Below, piece after piece: positions 52,344 through 61,115 of a stretch of DNA of 64,000 nucleotides. The DNA is taken from assembly GCA_028284445.1 (NCBI GenBank), contig JANQRS010000020.1:23235-87234 (forward strand), read 5' to 3'. The stretch's first letter is position 1, and each line of letters starts with the position of its first letter. Both the position numbers and the translations under genes were made by a program. This DNA is from Calditrichia bacterium. GTDB lineage: Bacteria; Calditrichota; Calditrichia; RBG-13-44-9; J075. The notes beneath the pieces are model-generated. The model searched no databases. It worked only from the letters and a program-made list of their open reading frames with translations, and was not told the DNA's origin.

Positions 52344-52359
52344 TTTTTGCGGTAAAAAA

Positions 52360-52953
52360 TTATGTGACGCAAAGCGACTCCACGTACTTATGCAACTGAT
52401 TACAAACAATATCCATGTGTGATCTGTCTTCCGAACTCCTAACCATGACAATGCCACCTTCTATCATTGTAAAAAACAATACTGCTACTTCATTGGGATC
52501 GACATCTTCGCGGAATTCGCCGCGTTCGATCCCTTTGGAAACCATACGCTGCGTCGACTTCAACATGTAGTTAAATGCTTCTTTTACCTTTTCCTTGAGC
52601 AAGCCCTGGTTATGTTCCGCTTCGACACTGGCGTTTAATAGCACACATCCGCCATCTATTACCGGTTCAAGCGGATAGTTTCGGTAAAATTCGATTATCG
52701 CCTGCAGTTTGCCAAGCATTGTTCGTTCGTGTTTATGAGAATTGATCAGCTCCTGGTAGAGGCGATTTAGCGCATATTCGAGAGCGGCAACAAGAATTTC
52801 TTCCTTGCTTTCGAAGTGATTGTAAATACCACCTTTTTTTAGGCCGGTACTGGTCATCAAATCGGACATGGAAGTGCCGTAGTAGCCTTTGGAGTTAAAA
52901 AGGCTTGCTGCACGTCTGACGATAAACTCTCTGGTATTTTGTCCTTTTCCCAT
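52360..52953 (-). CDS. TetR/AcrR family transcriptional repressor
   Basis: The product has 197-198 residues from the ATG at 52953; the open frame extends far upstream into the antisense of the neighbouring gene's end, but TetR proteins start at this point. The DNA-binding domain (about 8-55) reads REFIVRRAASLFNSKGYYGT, LKKGGIYNHFESKEEIL, a classical TetR helix-turn-helix. The C-terminal ligand domain (60-197) has NGxVLLNASVEAEHN-like sequence (GGCVLLNASVEAEHNQG), resembling the AcrR/YcdC-type C-terminal domains that bind small hydrophobic effectors. Three matching operators, two before the hydrolase and one before itself, suggest auto-repression and control of the hydrolase. Confidence 0.9.
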   Translation of the reverse strand: MGKGQNTREFIVRRAASLFNSKGYYGTSMSDLMTSTGLKKGGIYNHFESKEEILVAALEYALNRLYQELINSHKHERTMLGKLQAIIEFYRNYPLEPVIDGGCVLLNASVEAEHNQGLLKEKVKEAFNYMLKSTQRMVSKGIERGEFREDVDPNEVAVLFFTMIEGGIVMVRSSEDRSHMDIVCNQLHKYVESLCVT

Positions 52954-52967
52954 ATATGCCTCAAAAA

Positions 52968-52983
52968 CAGACCGATTGGTCTT
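52968..52983. promoter_or_regulatory. TetR-family operator 3 (upstream of the repressor gene)
   Basis: CAGACCGATTGGTCTT, the same dyad (AGACC-GATT-GGTCT) 15 bp upstream of the repressor start codon on the minus strand, suited to auto-repression. Confidence 0.8.
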
Positions 52984-53038
52984 AAAATCAAAATAAGGTT
53001 TAAAAGTGGCCGTGTCAAGCGTATTTGCAAAATCGTAA

Positions 53039-53878
53039 TTAGCTGCTGTTTTCTTCAAAGTGGAGGAGGGCGCCAAGGGCTGTGGCGTAGCCGCTTTTTT
53101 CTGAAGTGATGAATTCTTGGCCATACAAGTCAGCGGTCTTTTGCAAGACGCTGCGAATTAATGCCATATCCGTTAAATGACCGGTGAAAACGATTCGACT
53201 TGCATTAATAGCTCGGGAAGCATTCAGGGCAATAATAGCAATGATTTGTGCAGTCATATTGATGAGGGCGGCGGCAAGATCTTGTCGGCTTACCGTCTTT
53301 GTTTCCCGGGCCAGTCGCCCGAAGTTCACGGCGGTGGCAGTCGGCGGCAGCTTGCCGATTGGGCCGCTGATCACATCGGCGATACTTAAGTCGGCCCCAT
53401 TGGGATCGCCTGCGAGTGCAAGCTCGCCGATTTCCAGAGGGTCCACGGAATCAATTAGCAGCCTTCCTAACCCCAACAATGTGCCTCCGCCCACGGCGGT
53501 ACCGGTCACATGTTGATAAGACTTGCCGTTTGCAGATATCATAGCCGTTCCGGAGCCGGCGCTGACAACAAGAACTGATTCATCGTGCTTTTCCGGAGAC
53601 AGTTTCAGTATTGCCTGGCCGCCTCGGCCAATGGCAGCAATTTCGTTTACCGGAACGATCGAACGACCACTCAATTCTTCGGGCAAGGTATAGTGTTTGC
53701 CACCCGTAACAACAATGTGATTCAGATCCTCTGTAGATATATGATGTGATGAGATAATCTCTTCAATCAGTGTTCCGGATGGGTCACCAGAGAAGGACTT
53801 GCTGCGATGTTGCATTGCACTTTTTTTGATCAATACACTATCGGTATTGCTCAATCCAAAATCGATAGCAAGATTCAT
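53039..53878 (-). CDS. coaW: Type II pantothenate kinase
   Basis: The product has 279 residues of the ASKHA/PanK-II fold: phosphate-1 loop AIDFGLSNTDSVLI, second Gly-rich loop SAGSGTAMISANGKSYQHVTG, then TAVGGGTLLGLGRLL typical of eukaryotic/Staphylococcal PanK II (Fumble family), and adenosine motif IVFTGHLTD. It phosphorylates pantothenate in CoA synthesis and is usually not inhibited by CoA. It is a minus-strand gene, divergent from the hybrid kinase at 54082; its 3' end is followed by the TetR gene after 85 bp. Confidence 0.85.
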   Translation of the reverse strand: MNLAIDFGLSNTDSVLIKKSAMQHRSKSFSGDPSGTLIEEIISSHHISTEDLNHIVVTGGKHYTLPEELSGRSIVPVNEIAAIGRGGQAILKLSPEKHDESVLVVSAGSGTAMISANGKSYQHVTGTAVGGGTLLGLGRLLIDSVDPLEIGELALAGDPNGADLSIADVISGPIGKLPPTATAVNFGRLARETKTVSRQDLAAALINMTAQIIAIIALNASRAINASRIVFTGHLTDMALIRSVLQKTADLYGQEFITSEKSGYATALGALLHFEENSS

Positions 53879-54081
53879 AGTTGAATTTCCTGTTTGTCCA
53901 CATCAGTCACAGCAAGCGACTCAAAAATACCTGACTTTAAAGAATGCGATTGCGGCGGAATTCCGAACAGGACCGCTTTGCTTCCTCTCACAAGATACAG
54001 ATTAGAACGATTATTCGCAGGTCAATATTTTCCAGCAACTTTTGTGTCCAATGCGCTTGGGCTCAAACGGAGGTTAATTTT

Positions 54082-57000
54082 ATGTCGGCAAAAGCCAAAT
54101 CACGAGAAAAACTGCTTGAGGAACTTGCCAAATTACGTCGGCAGGTGGCGGAGCTGGAATCCGAATTAGCGCCTCTACAGCCAGCTGAAACGCCTGTAGC
54201 GCCTTTTCAGAAAAATCATGGCAATTCGCTATCCGAGTTCTCACAAACTGTTGATCGTCAATACATTAGCGGAATGCCCGACGCATTGGAAAAGTATCGC
54301 CTGGTTTTCGACAGTGCCGAGGTAGGACTGGTAATTGGTAGAGCAAACGGCGCGTTTGAATTGGCAAATCGTACTTTTTGCCATATGCTCGGATACAGTG
54401 TGGATGAGCTACGCGAGCTGAATGTAAAAGAAGTGACCTATCACGAAGACTTCCAGGCAACAATCGACGTGCTCGCCAGGTTGAAGCAAGAGATCGTTCT
54501 GTCGCTGACCATTGAAAAGCGCTACGTCCGCAAGGATATGAGCCTGCTGGAAGCCAGCACAACGGTCAACGGCATCTACGATGAAAATGGCCAGCTTGAA
54601 TATATCGTTGCAACCATCACCGATGTCGCGGGTGCGAAAGCAGCAAAACTGGCTATTCAGCAGAGTGAAGAAAAGTATCGGACGCTCTTCGAGAACGTCT
54701 ATGATGTTATTTTTGTATACGACTATGTTGCAGAAAAAGTGGTTTCCGTGAACCCGCAGAATCTGATATTCTTTGGCATTACCGAAGAGCAGGCGCTCTC
54801 CTTACATCCCTTTACATTTGTTGCGGATGAGCAGCCAGACGGCACCAGTGGCCTGGAATGCTTTGCTTCCAACGTCATGCAGATTCGCAACGAGGGCAGT
54901 GCCCATTTTGAGATTCGCTGTCGTCACCTGGACGGGCGGGAGTTTGATGCAAGTATTAATGCCGCACTGATGTCGCCACCAAACAGTCATTTGATGGTCT
55001 GTATCTTGAATGACATTACGGAGCGGAAACGCAATGAGCGTACGCTTCGGGAAATTGCAGCGAGCATTTCGGCCGCAACCGGGGATACTTTCTTCCAAAA
55101 GGTTGTGAAATACCTGGTCGAGAAGCTTGATATTGACTGCGCCTTTATCGGTGAGGTGGATACCGAAAACCATAATCTAATCCAGACAGTTTCTGTGTTC
55201 TGCCATGGCGAAATTAAAAATAATTTCAGTTACCGCCTCGATATAAGCCCTTGTCGTGAAGTCGTCGGAAAGAAACCCTGCTGGTTTCCAAAAAACGTTG
55301 CAAAATTGTTTCCCGAAGATCAAATGCTGACGGATTTGAATATTGAATCCTATCTGGGCATACCGCTGTTTGACTCAAAGCAGCAGCCGTTGGGATTGCT
55401 GGCCATTATGGACAGTGATGAGATGAACGAGGCAAAACATGTACAATCCATTATGCAAATTTTTGCCGGTCGCATGAGTGCCGAACTGGAGCGTAAACAG
55501 TCAGAAAAAGCGCTGCGAGACAGTGAGCAACGCCACCGCATGATCTATGACTTGGCGAAAGTAGCATTCTTTGATATTGACATGACTGAAATGGAACTGG
55601 CATTTCGTCGCCTGCGCGAAGCAGGCGTCACCAGTCTTACGGAATATGTCGGGGAAGATATTGAGCAGGCGGTCAAATTTATCAACTATTTGAAGGTTGT
55701 GGATGTGAACCGTGAAGCATTGGTGGTTTTCGAGGCGGAGAGCGTTGAGGAATTCATTTCAAAGCTGCCTATGATTTACTACCGGGATTCTATCTGGCGA
55801 GTGCTCAGCATTTTGGAGCATTTTTTTGCCGGAAATACCACCTATGAAGGGGAAAATGTACATCGGACTTTGAAGGGCAATCATATTCACGTCTTGAACA
55901 GGATTGTCTGCCTCCCTCCGCGTGGTGATACGCGCAAAATGATTATCAGCAATATGGAAATCGGCGAGCTGCGCCAGGCGCAGGAAGCGCAGCAGCGCCT
56001 GGTTACCGCTGTAGAAACAGCCGTTGAGGGAATTTCAATTTTGAATGCCAATCAGGAATATATCTATATGAATCTGGCTCATGCCAAAATATTCGGATAT
56101 GATTCTCCCGATGAGCTGATCGGTAAGACCTGGCGCGAAATTTATTCTCCGGAACAAGTTGCCCGATTTGAAAAAGAACTTGTGCCGGTGCTCTTCAAGG
56201 TAGGGGCGTGGCAGGGACAGTTAGAGACCCGGCGACGCGACGGTACCAAGTTCATTCAAGATATTTCCCTCAAGGTGCTGCCTGATTACGGCATGGTTTG
56301 TGTTTGCCGGGATGCGACGCCTAGAATTGAAGCTGAGAAAAAGCGCCAGGATCTGGAACGGCAGATCCTGCACGTTCAAAAATTGAAGAGCCTTGGCATA
56401 TTAGCCGGCGGTATAGCGCATGATTTCAACAACCTGCTCACAGGCATTCTGGGAAATACGGAACTTCTGGAGATGGATCTTCCGGAAACCTCTCTGGGCC
56501 GCGAGAATTTGAAAGACATAAAGAAGATGACCCTGCGGGCGGCAGAGCTATGCAACCAAATGCTCGCCTATGCTGGAAAAGGCACATTTGTCATCAAAAA
56601 TATGAATATTAACCATGTCATCAATGAATTGACGCATCTGCTAGGCACAGCGATCGCCAAAAAAGGGACAATTGTAAAGGATCTTGATCCGCTTCTCCCG
56701 CCGATCAAAGGAGATGCCGCACAGATTAAGCAAATTATTATGAATTTGATTACCAACGCTGCTGAAGCGATAGAAGACAATGATGGTGAGATAGGGATTA
56801 CGACCGGTCAGATGCATTGCAGCTCCGCGTATCTCGAGGAGACCCTCTTTCATGAAGACGCGACGGAGGGACAGTATATTTTCATGGAGGTGAAAGACAA
56901 TGGTAGCGGAATGGATGAGGCGACTCGCAAACGTATTTTTGACCCCTTTTTTACGACAAAATTCACTGGCCGTGGTCTGGGACTTGCCACGGTGCTAGGA

Positions 57001-57519
57001 ATTGTGCGCGGACACCGCGGCGCTTTACGATTGGATAGTGAGCCCGGCAAGGGAACCACAATGCGAGTACTCTTTCCCTTCCAAGCGCTTGAGGATACCC
57101 AGGAAGCCGAGAACGATGTTGCCGCTGAGAACTGGCAAGGCAGCGGCAAAATCTTGATTGTGGACGATGAGGAATCGGTACGTACACTGGGGCAGCGTGT
57201 CTTGAGCCGGGCCGGATTTGAAACTTTACTGGCAGAAGACGGCCGTAAGGCGATTAAGATTTTCAAAGAGCATTCAGACGAAATTAGTCTGGTCTTGCTC
57301 GATATGACCATGCCGTATTTGAATGGTTTGGAGACATACGATCAGTTAAGGAAAGTCCGCAAAGATATACGCACTATCCTTTGCAGTGGCTACAACGAGC
57401 AGGAAATTGCCGGCCATGAGCTTGCTGAGGGCCTGGCCGGATTTATCAAGAAGCCTTTCCGCGTGGAGAGTCTTATAGAGACGATTCGGGAGGTACTGAC
57501 GGAAAAGAGCGGAGATTAG
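54082..57519 (+). CDS. Hybrid sensor histidine kinase (PAS-PAS-GAF-PAS-PAS-HK-REC)
   Basis: The product has 1145 residues from the ATG at 54082 (SD GGAGGT); upstream codons to 53944 have no support. After a coiled coil (6-35) come PAS (about 67-180), PAS (196-313), GAF (320-470), a PAS-like region (473-630) with VVDVNREALVVFEAES, another PAS (636-750), HisKA with GGIAHDFNNLLTGILGNTEL (His near 777), a HATPase_c domain (N-box IIMNLITNAAEAI, DNGSGM, FFTTKFTGRGLGLATV) and a receiver (1022-1145; VDDEES, LLDMTMPYLNG, CSGYN, IKKPF). No membrane segments, so it senses cytoplasmic signals. It ends as a self-contained phosphorelay with no output domain. A gene remnant follows. Confidence 0.93.
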   Translation: MSAKAKSREKLLEELAKLRRQVAELESELAPLQPAETPVAPFQKNHGNSLSEFSQTVDRQYISGMPDALEKYRLVFDSAEVGLVIGRANGAFELANRTFCHMLGYSVDELRELNVKEVTYHEDFQATIDVLARLKQEIVLSLTIEKRYVRKDMSLLEASTTVNGIYDENGQLEYIVATITDVAGAKAAKLAIQQSEEKYRTLFENVYDVIFVYDYVAEKVVSVNPQNLIFFGITEEQALSLHPFTFVADEQPDGTSGLECFASNVMQIRNEGSAHFEIRCRHLDGREFDASINAALMSPPNSHLMVCILNDITERKRNERTLREIAASISAATGDTFFQKVVKYLVEKLDIDCAFIGEVDTENHNLIQTVSVFCHGEIKNNFSYRLDISPCREVVGKKPCWFPKNVAKLFPEDQMLTDLNIESYLGIPLFDSKQQPLGLLAIMDSDEMNEAKHVQSIMQIFAGRMSAELERKQSEKALRDSEQRHRMIYDLAKVAFFDIDMTEMELAFRRLREAGVTSLTEYVGEDIEQAVKFINYLKVVDVNREALVVFEAESVEEFISKLPMIYYRDSIWRVLSILEHFFAGNTTYEGENVHRTLKGNHIHVLNRIVCLPPRGDTRKMIISNMEIGELRQAQEAQQRLVTAVETAVEGISILNANQEYIYMNLAHAKIFGYDSPDELIGKTWREIYSPEQVARFEKELVPVLFKVGAWQGQLETRRRDGTKFIQDISLKVLPDYGMVCVCRDATPRIEAEKKRQDLERQILHVQKLKSLGILAGGIAHDFNNLLTGILGNTELLEMDLPETSLGRENLKDIKKMTLRAAELCNQMLAYAGKGTFVIKNMNINHVINELTHLLGTAIAKKGTIVKDLDPLLPPIKGDAAQIKQIIMNLITNAAEAIEDNDGEIGITTGQMHCSSAYLEETLFHEDATEGQYIFMEVKDNGSGMDEATRKRIFDPFFTTKFTGRGLGLATVLGIVRGHRGALRLDSEPGKGTTMRVLFPFQALEDTQEAENDVAAENWQGSGKILIVDDEESVRTLGQRVLSRAGFETLLAEDGRKAIKIFKEHSDEISLVLLDMTMPYLNGLETYDQLRKVRKDIRTILCSGYNEQEIAGHELAEGLAGFIKKPFRVESLIETIREVLTEKSGD

Positions 57520-57534
57520 GGATTGGAGACTCGA

Positions 57535-57672
57535 GATGAATACCCTGCGGAATGCGGGTATATCAAATTAAGCGACAGAGAAAATGCAAAGTTACAGGTT
57601 GAAAAGGCAATTCGACTCGTCAATGGCTATATTTGCTACTTGAACAAGGCGAAGAACGATCCGAGGCGCTGA
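57535..57672 (+). pseudogene. C-terminal remnant of a four-helix-bundle (23S rRNA IVS-type) protein
   Basis: Read in the frame ending at the TGA of 57670-57672, the sequence gives DEYPAECGYIKLSDRENAK (first part) and then LQVEKAIRLVNGYICYLNKA. This resembles the C-terminal helix pair of the small four-helix-bundle proteins named after 23S rRNA intervening sequences, in which LNGYI-YL is typical. No start codon or N-terminal half is present, so it is a decayed fragment. It begins right after an AGGGATTGGAGACT tract, and another such tract in inverted orientation follows at 57680-57715. Confidence 0.45.
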
Positions 57673-57725
57673 AGACTTCGATCTCCAGCCTCAAATCTCC
57701 AATCTCTAGTCTCTAACCCCATTCT

Positions 57726-59984
57726 TCAATTTACGACTTCCGCCTTCGCGCCGGCCGGCAAATTCTCATTCAAATAGCGCGTCATGAGTGTAAATAAATG
57801 CCGGGTGGTATTTTCACCTTCCCGTATGCCGTGGGCTCTGTTGGGATAGGCCATCATGGTAAAGTGCTTATGGTGGCGAATGAGTTCATTGGTGAGTGCT
57901 TCGAAGCTTTGGTAGTGAACATTGTCATCACCGGTGCCGTGGATGATCAGCAAATTACCTTCCAACTGCTGCGCAAAGTTGATCGGTGACCCGTCACGAA
58001 ACCCATCAACGTTTTCGCTCGGCAGACCCATATAGCGTTCCTGGTAAATCGTGTCGTAGTAGCGCTGATTGGCAACAAAGGCAATCGCAATTCCGGTATG
58101 ATAAATCTCCGGATAGCGAAACATCATATTCAGGGTCATCGAGCCGCCGCCGCTCCATCCCCATATCCCGATGCGCTCACTATCGATGTACGGATGCGTC
58201 GCAAGAATTTTCTGTGCCGCCGCCGCCTGGTCCTGCGATGCCAGGATGCCAATCTGCCCATAAATTGATTTGCGCCATGCACGTCCTCGTGGTGCCGGGG
58301 TGCCGCGATTGTCAACGCTCATTACCACATAGCCTTGCTGTGCCAGCATCTGGTGCCAAAGATAGCGACTGCCGCTCCAGCGATCCATCACTGTCTGCCC
58401 GGCAGGTTCACCGTACACAAAAAAGAACAATGGGTATTTCTTATCCGGATCGAAATGCGGGGGAAGAATACGCCAGGCATCCAGTTCAACGCCGTCTCCG
58501 ATATCTACCCGAAAGAATTCGCTTTTGCCGAGGTCAAGCGCGTCTACTGCAGTTCTCAGCTTTTCGTTCGCTTCCATGGTGCGAACCGCTTTGTGCTTGG
58601 GGAGAGTGACCAGGCTGATGACCGGCGGGCTGGTGAACGATGAATGGGTGTGAAATGCCCAGCGCGAATCGGGCGACATTTGATAGCGATTCATACCGGC
58701 ATTGGCTGCCGGCGTGACCCGTTCCGCCTTACTTTTGCCATCGATGCGACTGCGATAGAGATAGCGCTGGGTTGGGTTATCCGGAGAGGCCATATAGTAG
58801 ACCCAGCCGCTTTTGACGTCGATATGCACAACCGACAAGGCATCGAAGTCTTCTTTGGTGATTGCTTCAACCGATGAACCGTCACGGGCAATGCGATAGA
58901 CGCGCCGCCATCCGTCGCGTTCACTCACCCAGGTAAACTCGCGGTCGTTGTTCAGCCAAAGGATGTCGTCTACGACTTCTACCCAGGCGTCATCTTTATC
59001 GGTGAAAATGGTTTTGACCGCCCCGGTTTTCCGATCACCAATCATGACCCGGTTGGTGTTTTGAAGGCGATTCAAATGCTGGATCATCACTTCATCGGAA
59101 TTGGCAGCCCAATCGAGATAAGCGATGTAGGTATTACGCGGATCACCCGGGGTTTTGAACCAGAGCGTTTCCCCGCCATCTGCACTTACTACCCCGGTTT
59201 TGCAGGCGGAATTGATAGTACCGGCTTTTGGGTATTGCAGCGGGATGATTTTCGAATAGATCGAATCGGTATTGTTAATCATGTAAAATTCGCCGATACC
59301 GCTGGCATCGAGCTGCCAGTAAGCAATCCACTTGCTGTCCGGGCTCCAGCGAAAGCCGTTGCGTAGACCAAACTCTTCTTCATATACCCAGTCAAAGGTC
59401 CCGTTGATGGTTGTTTTTGAACCGTCTTTTGTGATTTGAGTGATCTTGCCATTTGCGAGGTCTTCAACGTAAATGTTGTGGTGGATAACATAGGCAATTT
59501 TGCGGCTATCCGGAGAAAAGGTGGCGAACATCATCCGCGCCTCATCTGCGTCACCGCCCAGCTGACGGAGCTTGCCCGATTTTTGATCGATCACCCAATA
59601 GTCGCCGCGCGTATGCAGACGCCAAACTTTGCGGGTATTGGTGAAAATTAGCAGATAGCGTTTGTCCGGTGACCAGTGGTAGTCGTAAACGTTGAGGGCA
59701 CTGTCGGCATTTGCCGGCATCAGTTTGCCGGCGCTGACCAGGACCTTGCGCTTGTTGTTTTTCGGAGAATAGAAAACAATGTCCTTGCGCTTTTCAAATT
59801 TCTCTGAGGGCTCCAGGGTGGTATAGCCGCTGCCATCAGCGAGCCAGCGAGCCGGGCCGAAGCGTTCCGCTCTGAATTCTTGTGAACCGTAAATTCTGTC
59901 CAGTGATAAATCATTGTTTGTGGCATCCTGCGCGGTTACAAATGAGATGCAAATCAGTGAAACGATCAGAAAAATGCGCTGCAT
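57726..59984 (-). CDS. Dipeptidyl-peptidase IV-like S9 peptidase, exported
   Basis: The product has 752 residues with signal peptide (MQRIFLIVSLICISFVTA, cleavage near 19). The N-terminal beta-propeller (DPPIV_N; about 60-480) shows typical repeats (YLLIFTNTRKVWR, FRWSPDSKWIAYWQLD in parts, WVSERDGWRRVYR). The C-terminal S9 catalytic domain has GIWGWSGGGSM (Ser near 612), GTGDDNVHYQ (Asp) and NRAHGI (His). DPP-IV enzymes release X-Pro dipeptides from peptide N-termini in the periplasm or outside. Single-gene unit; no clear partner. Confidence 0.93.
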   Translation of the reverse strand: MQRIFLIVSLICISFVTAQDATNNDLSLDRIYGSQEFRAERFGPARWLADGSGYTTLEPSEKFEKRKDIVFYSPKNNKRKVLVSAGKLMPANADSALNVYDYHWSPDKRYLLIFTNTRKVWRLHTRGDYWVIDQKSGKLRQLGGDADEARMMFATFSPDSRKIAYVIHHNIYVEDLANGKITQITKDGSKTTINGTFDWVYEEEFGLRNGFRWSPDSKWIAYWQLDASGIGEFYMINNTDSIYSKIIPLQYPKAGTINSACKTGVVSADGGETLWFKTPGDPRNTYIAYLDWAANSDEVMIQHLNRLQNTNRVMIGDRKTGAVKTIFTDKDDAWVEVVDDILWLNNDREFTWVSERDGWRRVYRIARDGSSVEAITKEDFDALSVVHIDVKSGWVYYMASPDNPTQRYLYRSRIDGKSKAERVTPAANAGMNRYQMSPDSRWAFHTHSSFTSPPVISLVTLPKHKAVRTMEANEKLRTAVDALDLGKSEFFRVDIGDGVELDAWRILPPHFDPDKKYPLFFFVYGEPAGQTVMDRWSGSRYLWHQMLAQQGYVVMSVDNRGTPAPRGRAWRKSIYGQIGILASQDQAAAAQKILATHPYIDSERIGIWGWSGGGSMTLNMMFRYPEIYHTGIAIAFVANQRYYDTIYQERYMGLPSENVDGFRDGSPINFAQQLEGNLLIIHGTGDDNVHYQSFEALTNELIRHHKHFTMMAYPNRAHGIREGENTTRHLFTLMTRYLNENLPAGAKAEVVN

Positions 59985-60161
59985 AATCTTCCCCCGGATA
60001 GTTTTGAAATCTAACCTTAGCTGTCATCAAGATACGCCAGTGAGCATAAACATTCAAGGCTGGCCCTTTGGGGAGAGCGATTGCAAACAACAATAGCAAT
60101 TTCTTGGAAAATATTGTAAGATTTGAAAGTGGGCAAATGCCCAATTTAACGCCCGAGCAAC

Positions 60162-60203
60162 ATCCCCCCTATATGTCCCCCCGGGGGGACATATAGGGGG
60201 GAT
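60162..60203. repeat. Perfect 42-bp C6/G6 palindrome (copy D)
   Basis: 21-bp arms: AT-C6-TATATGT-C6 and its exact complement. It belongs with the tad-operon copies at 17587, 19152 and 20109; the middle word is different, and the other arm changes to match. It lies 36 bp before the thioesterase start. Confidence 0.85.
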
Positions 60204-60239
60204 TGGCCGACTTGGATATTATTAAAAGGACAAGAGATA

Positions 60240-61112
60240 GTGGTTTTCTCCGTAGATGAATTAATCAAATTAGTGCGAATGGAGCAGATTGAGACCAATC
60301 TCTTCCGGGGGCAAAATAGAGATATTGGCAGCCGGCAGGTGTTCGGTGGACAGGTGCTGGCGCAGGCTTTATGCGCTGCGCAGAATACAGTGGCAGAAAA
60401 TCGCAGCGTTCATTCGCTACATGCTTATTTTATATTGCCGGGCGACCTGGAGGCTCCGATTGTTTACGATGTGGAGCGAATTCGCGACGGCGGTAGCTTT
60501 ACCACTCGCCGGATTATTGCTATTCAACATGGCCGCCCCATTTTTAATATGGCTGCCTCTTTTCACATCTCCGAAGAAGGCGTGACGCATCAGATTGATA
60601 TGCCCGATGTACCGCCGCCGGATCAGGTAAAAACACCGCTGGAGCATATTGAAGCCCTGGGGCTGGAATTGCCTGAAAATGCCCGCCGTTACTTCGATCG
60701 CAAGTGGCCGATTGAGTTTCGACCGGTTGAGTTTTACAATCCTTTTGCGCCAACGCCTTCACCCCCAAGGCGCGATATTTGGCTACGCACCGTCGATCGG
60801 TTGCCGGACGATCACGGCATTCATCAGGCGATACTGGCTTATGCATCGGATTTAAACTTGTTGACGACCGCCTTGCGCCCTCACGGCATCTCAATGATGC
60901 ACAAGGATTTGCAGATTGCCAGTCTCGACCATGCCATTTGGTATCATCGCCCATTTCGCTTCGATGACTGGCTGTTGTATTCCCTGGTGAGCCCCAGTAG
61001 CGGTGGCGCTCGCGGATACAGCCAGGGTCGCCTGTATAATCAGCAAGGTGAATTAATTGCCTCCGTGACCCAGGAAGGATTGATTCGAATGCGCAAGCCG
61101 AAACCCGCCTAG
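60240..61112 (+). CDS. tesB: Acyl-CoA thioesterase II
   Basis: The product has 290 residues starting at GTG (SD AAAAGGA), in line with TesB family length. The double hot-dog pattern is visible: first fold with FGGQVLAQALCAAQNT and SVHSLHAYFILPGD (helix plus catalytic region), GGSFTTRRIIAIQHGRPIF, and second fold with HQAILAYASDLNLLTTALR and LDHAIWYHRPFRFDDWLLY (in parts: SLDHAIWYHRPFR). It hydrolyses acyl-CoA. The following CNNM/CBS gene starts 4 bp after its stop, so they are co-transcribed. Confidence 0.93.
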   Translation: MVFSVDELIKLVRMEQIETNLFRGQNRDIGSRQVFGGQVLAQALCAAQNTVAENRSVHSLHAYFILPGDLEAPIVYDVERIRDGGSFTTRRIIAIQHGRPIFNMAASFHISEEGVTHQIDMPDVPPPDQVKTPLEHIEALGLELPENARRYFDRKWPIEFRPVEFYNPFAPTPSPPRRDIWLRTVDRLPDDHGIHQAILAYASDLNLLTTALRPHGISMMHKDLQIASLDHAIWYHRPFRFDDWLLYSLVSPSSGGARGYSQGRLYNQQGELIASVTQEGLIRMRKPKPA

Positions 61113-61115
61113 CAT

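Noticed and set aside
52954..53124. 57-residue extension of the TetR protein
   Set aside because: It overlaps the pantothenate kinase gene end and TetR domains begin at the internal ATG, which has GAGG upstream.
53944..54081. 46-codon extension of the hybrid kinase
   Set aside because: GGAGGT precedes the ATG at 54082, and the extension has no resemblance to kinase N-termini.
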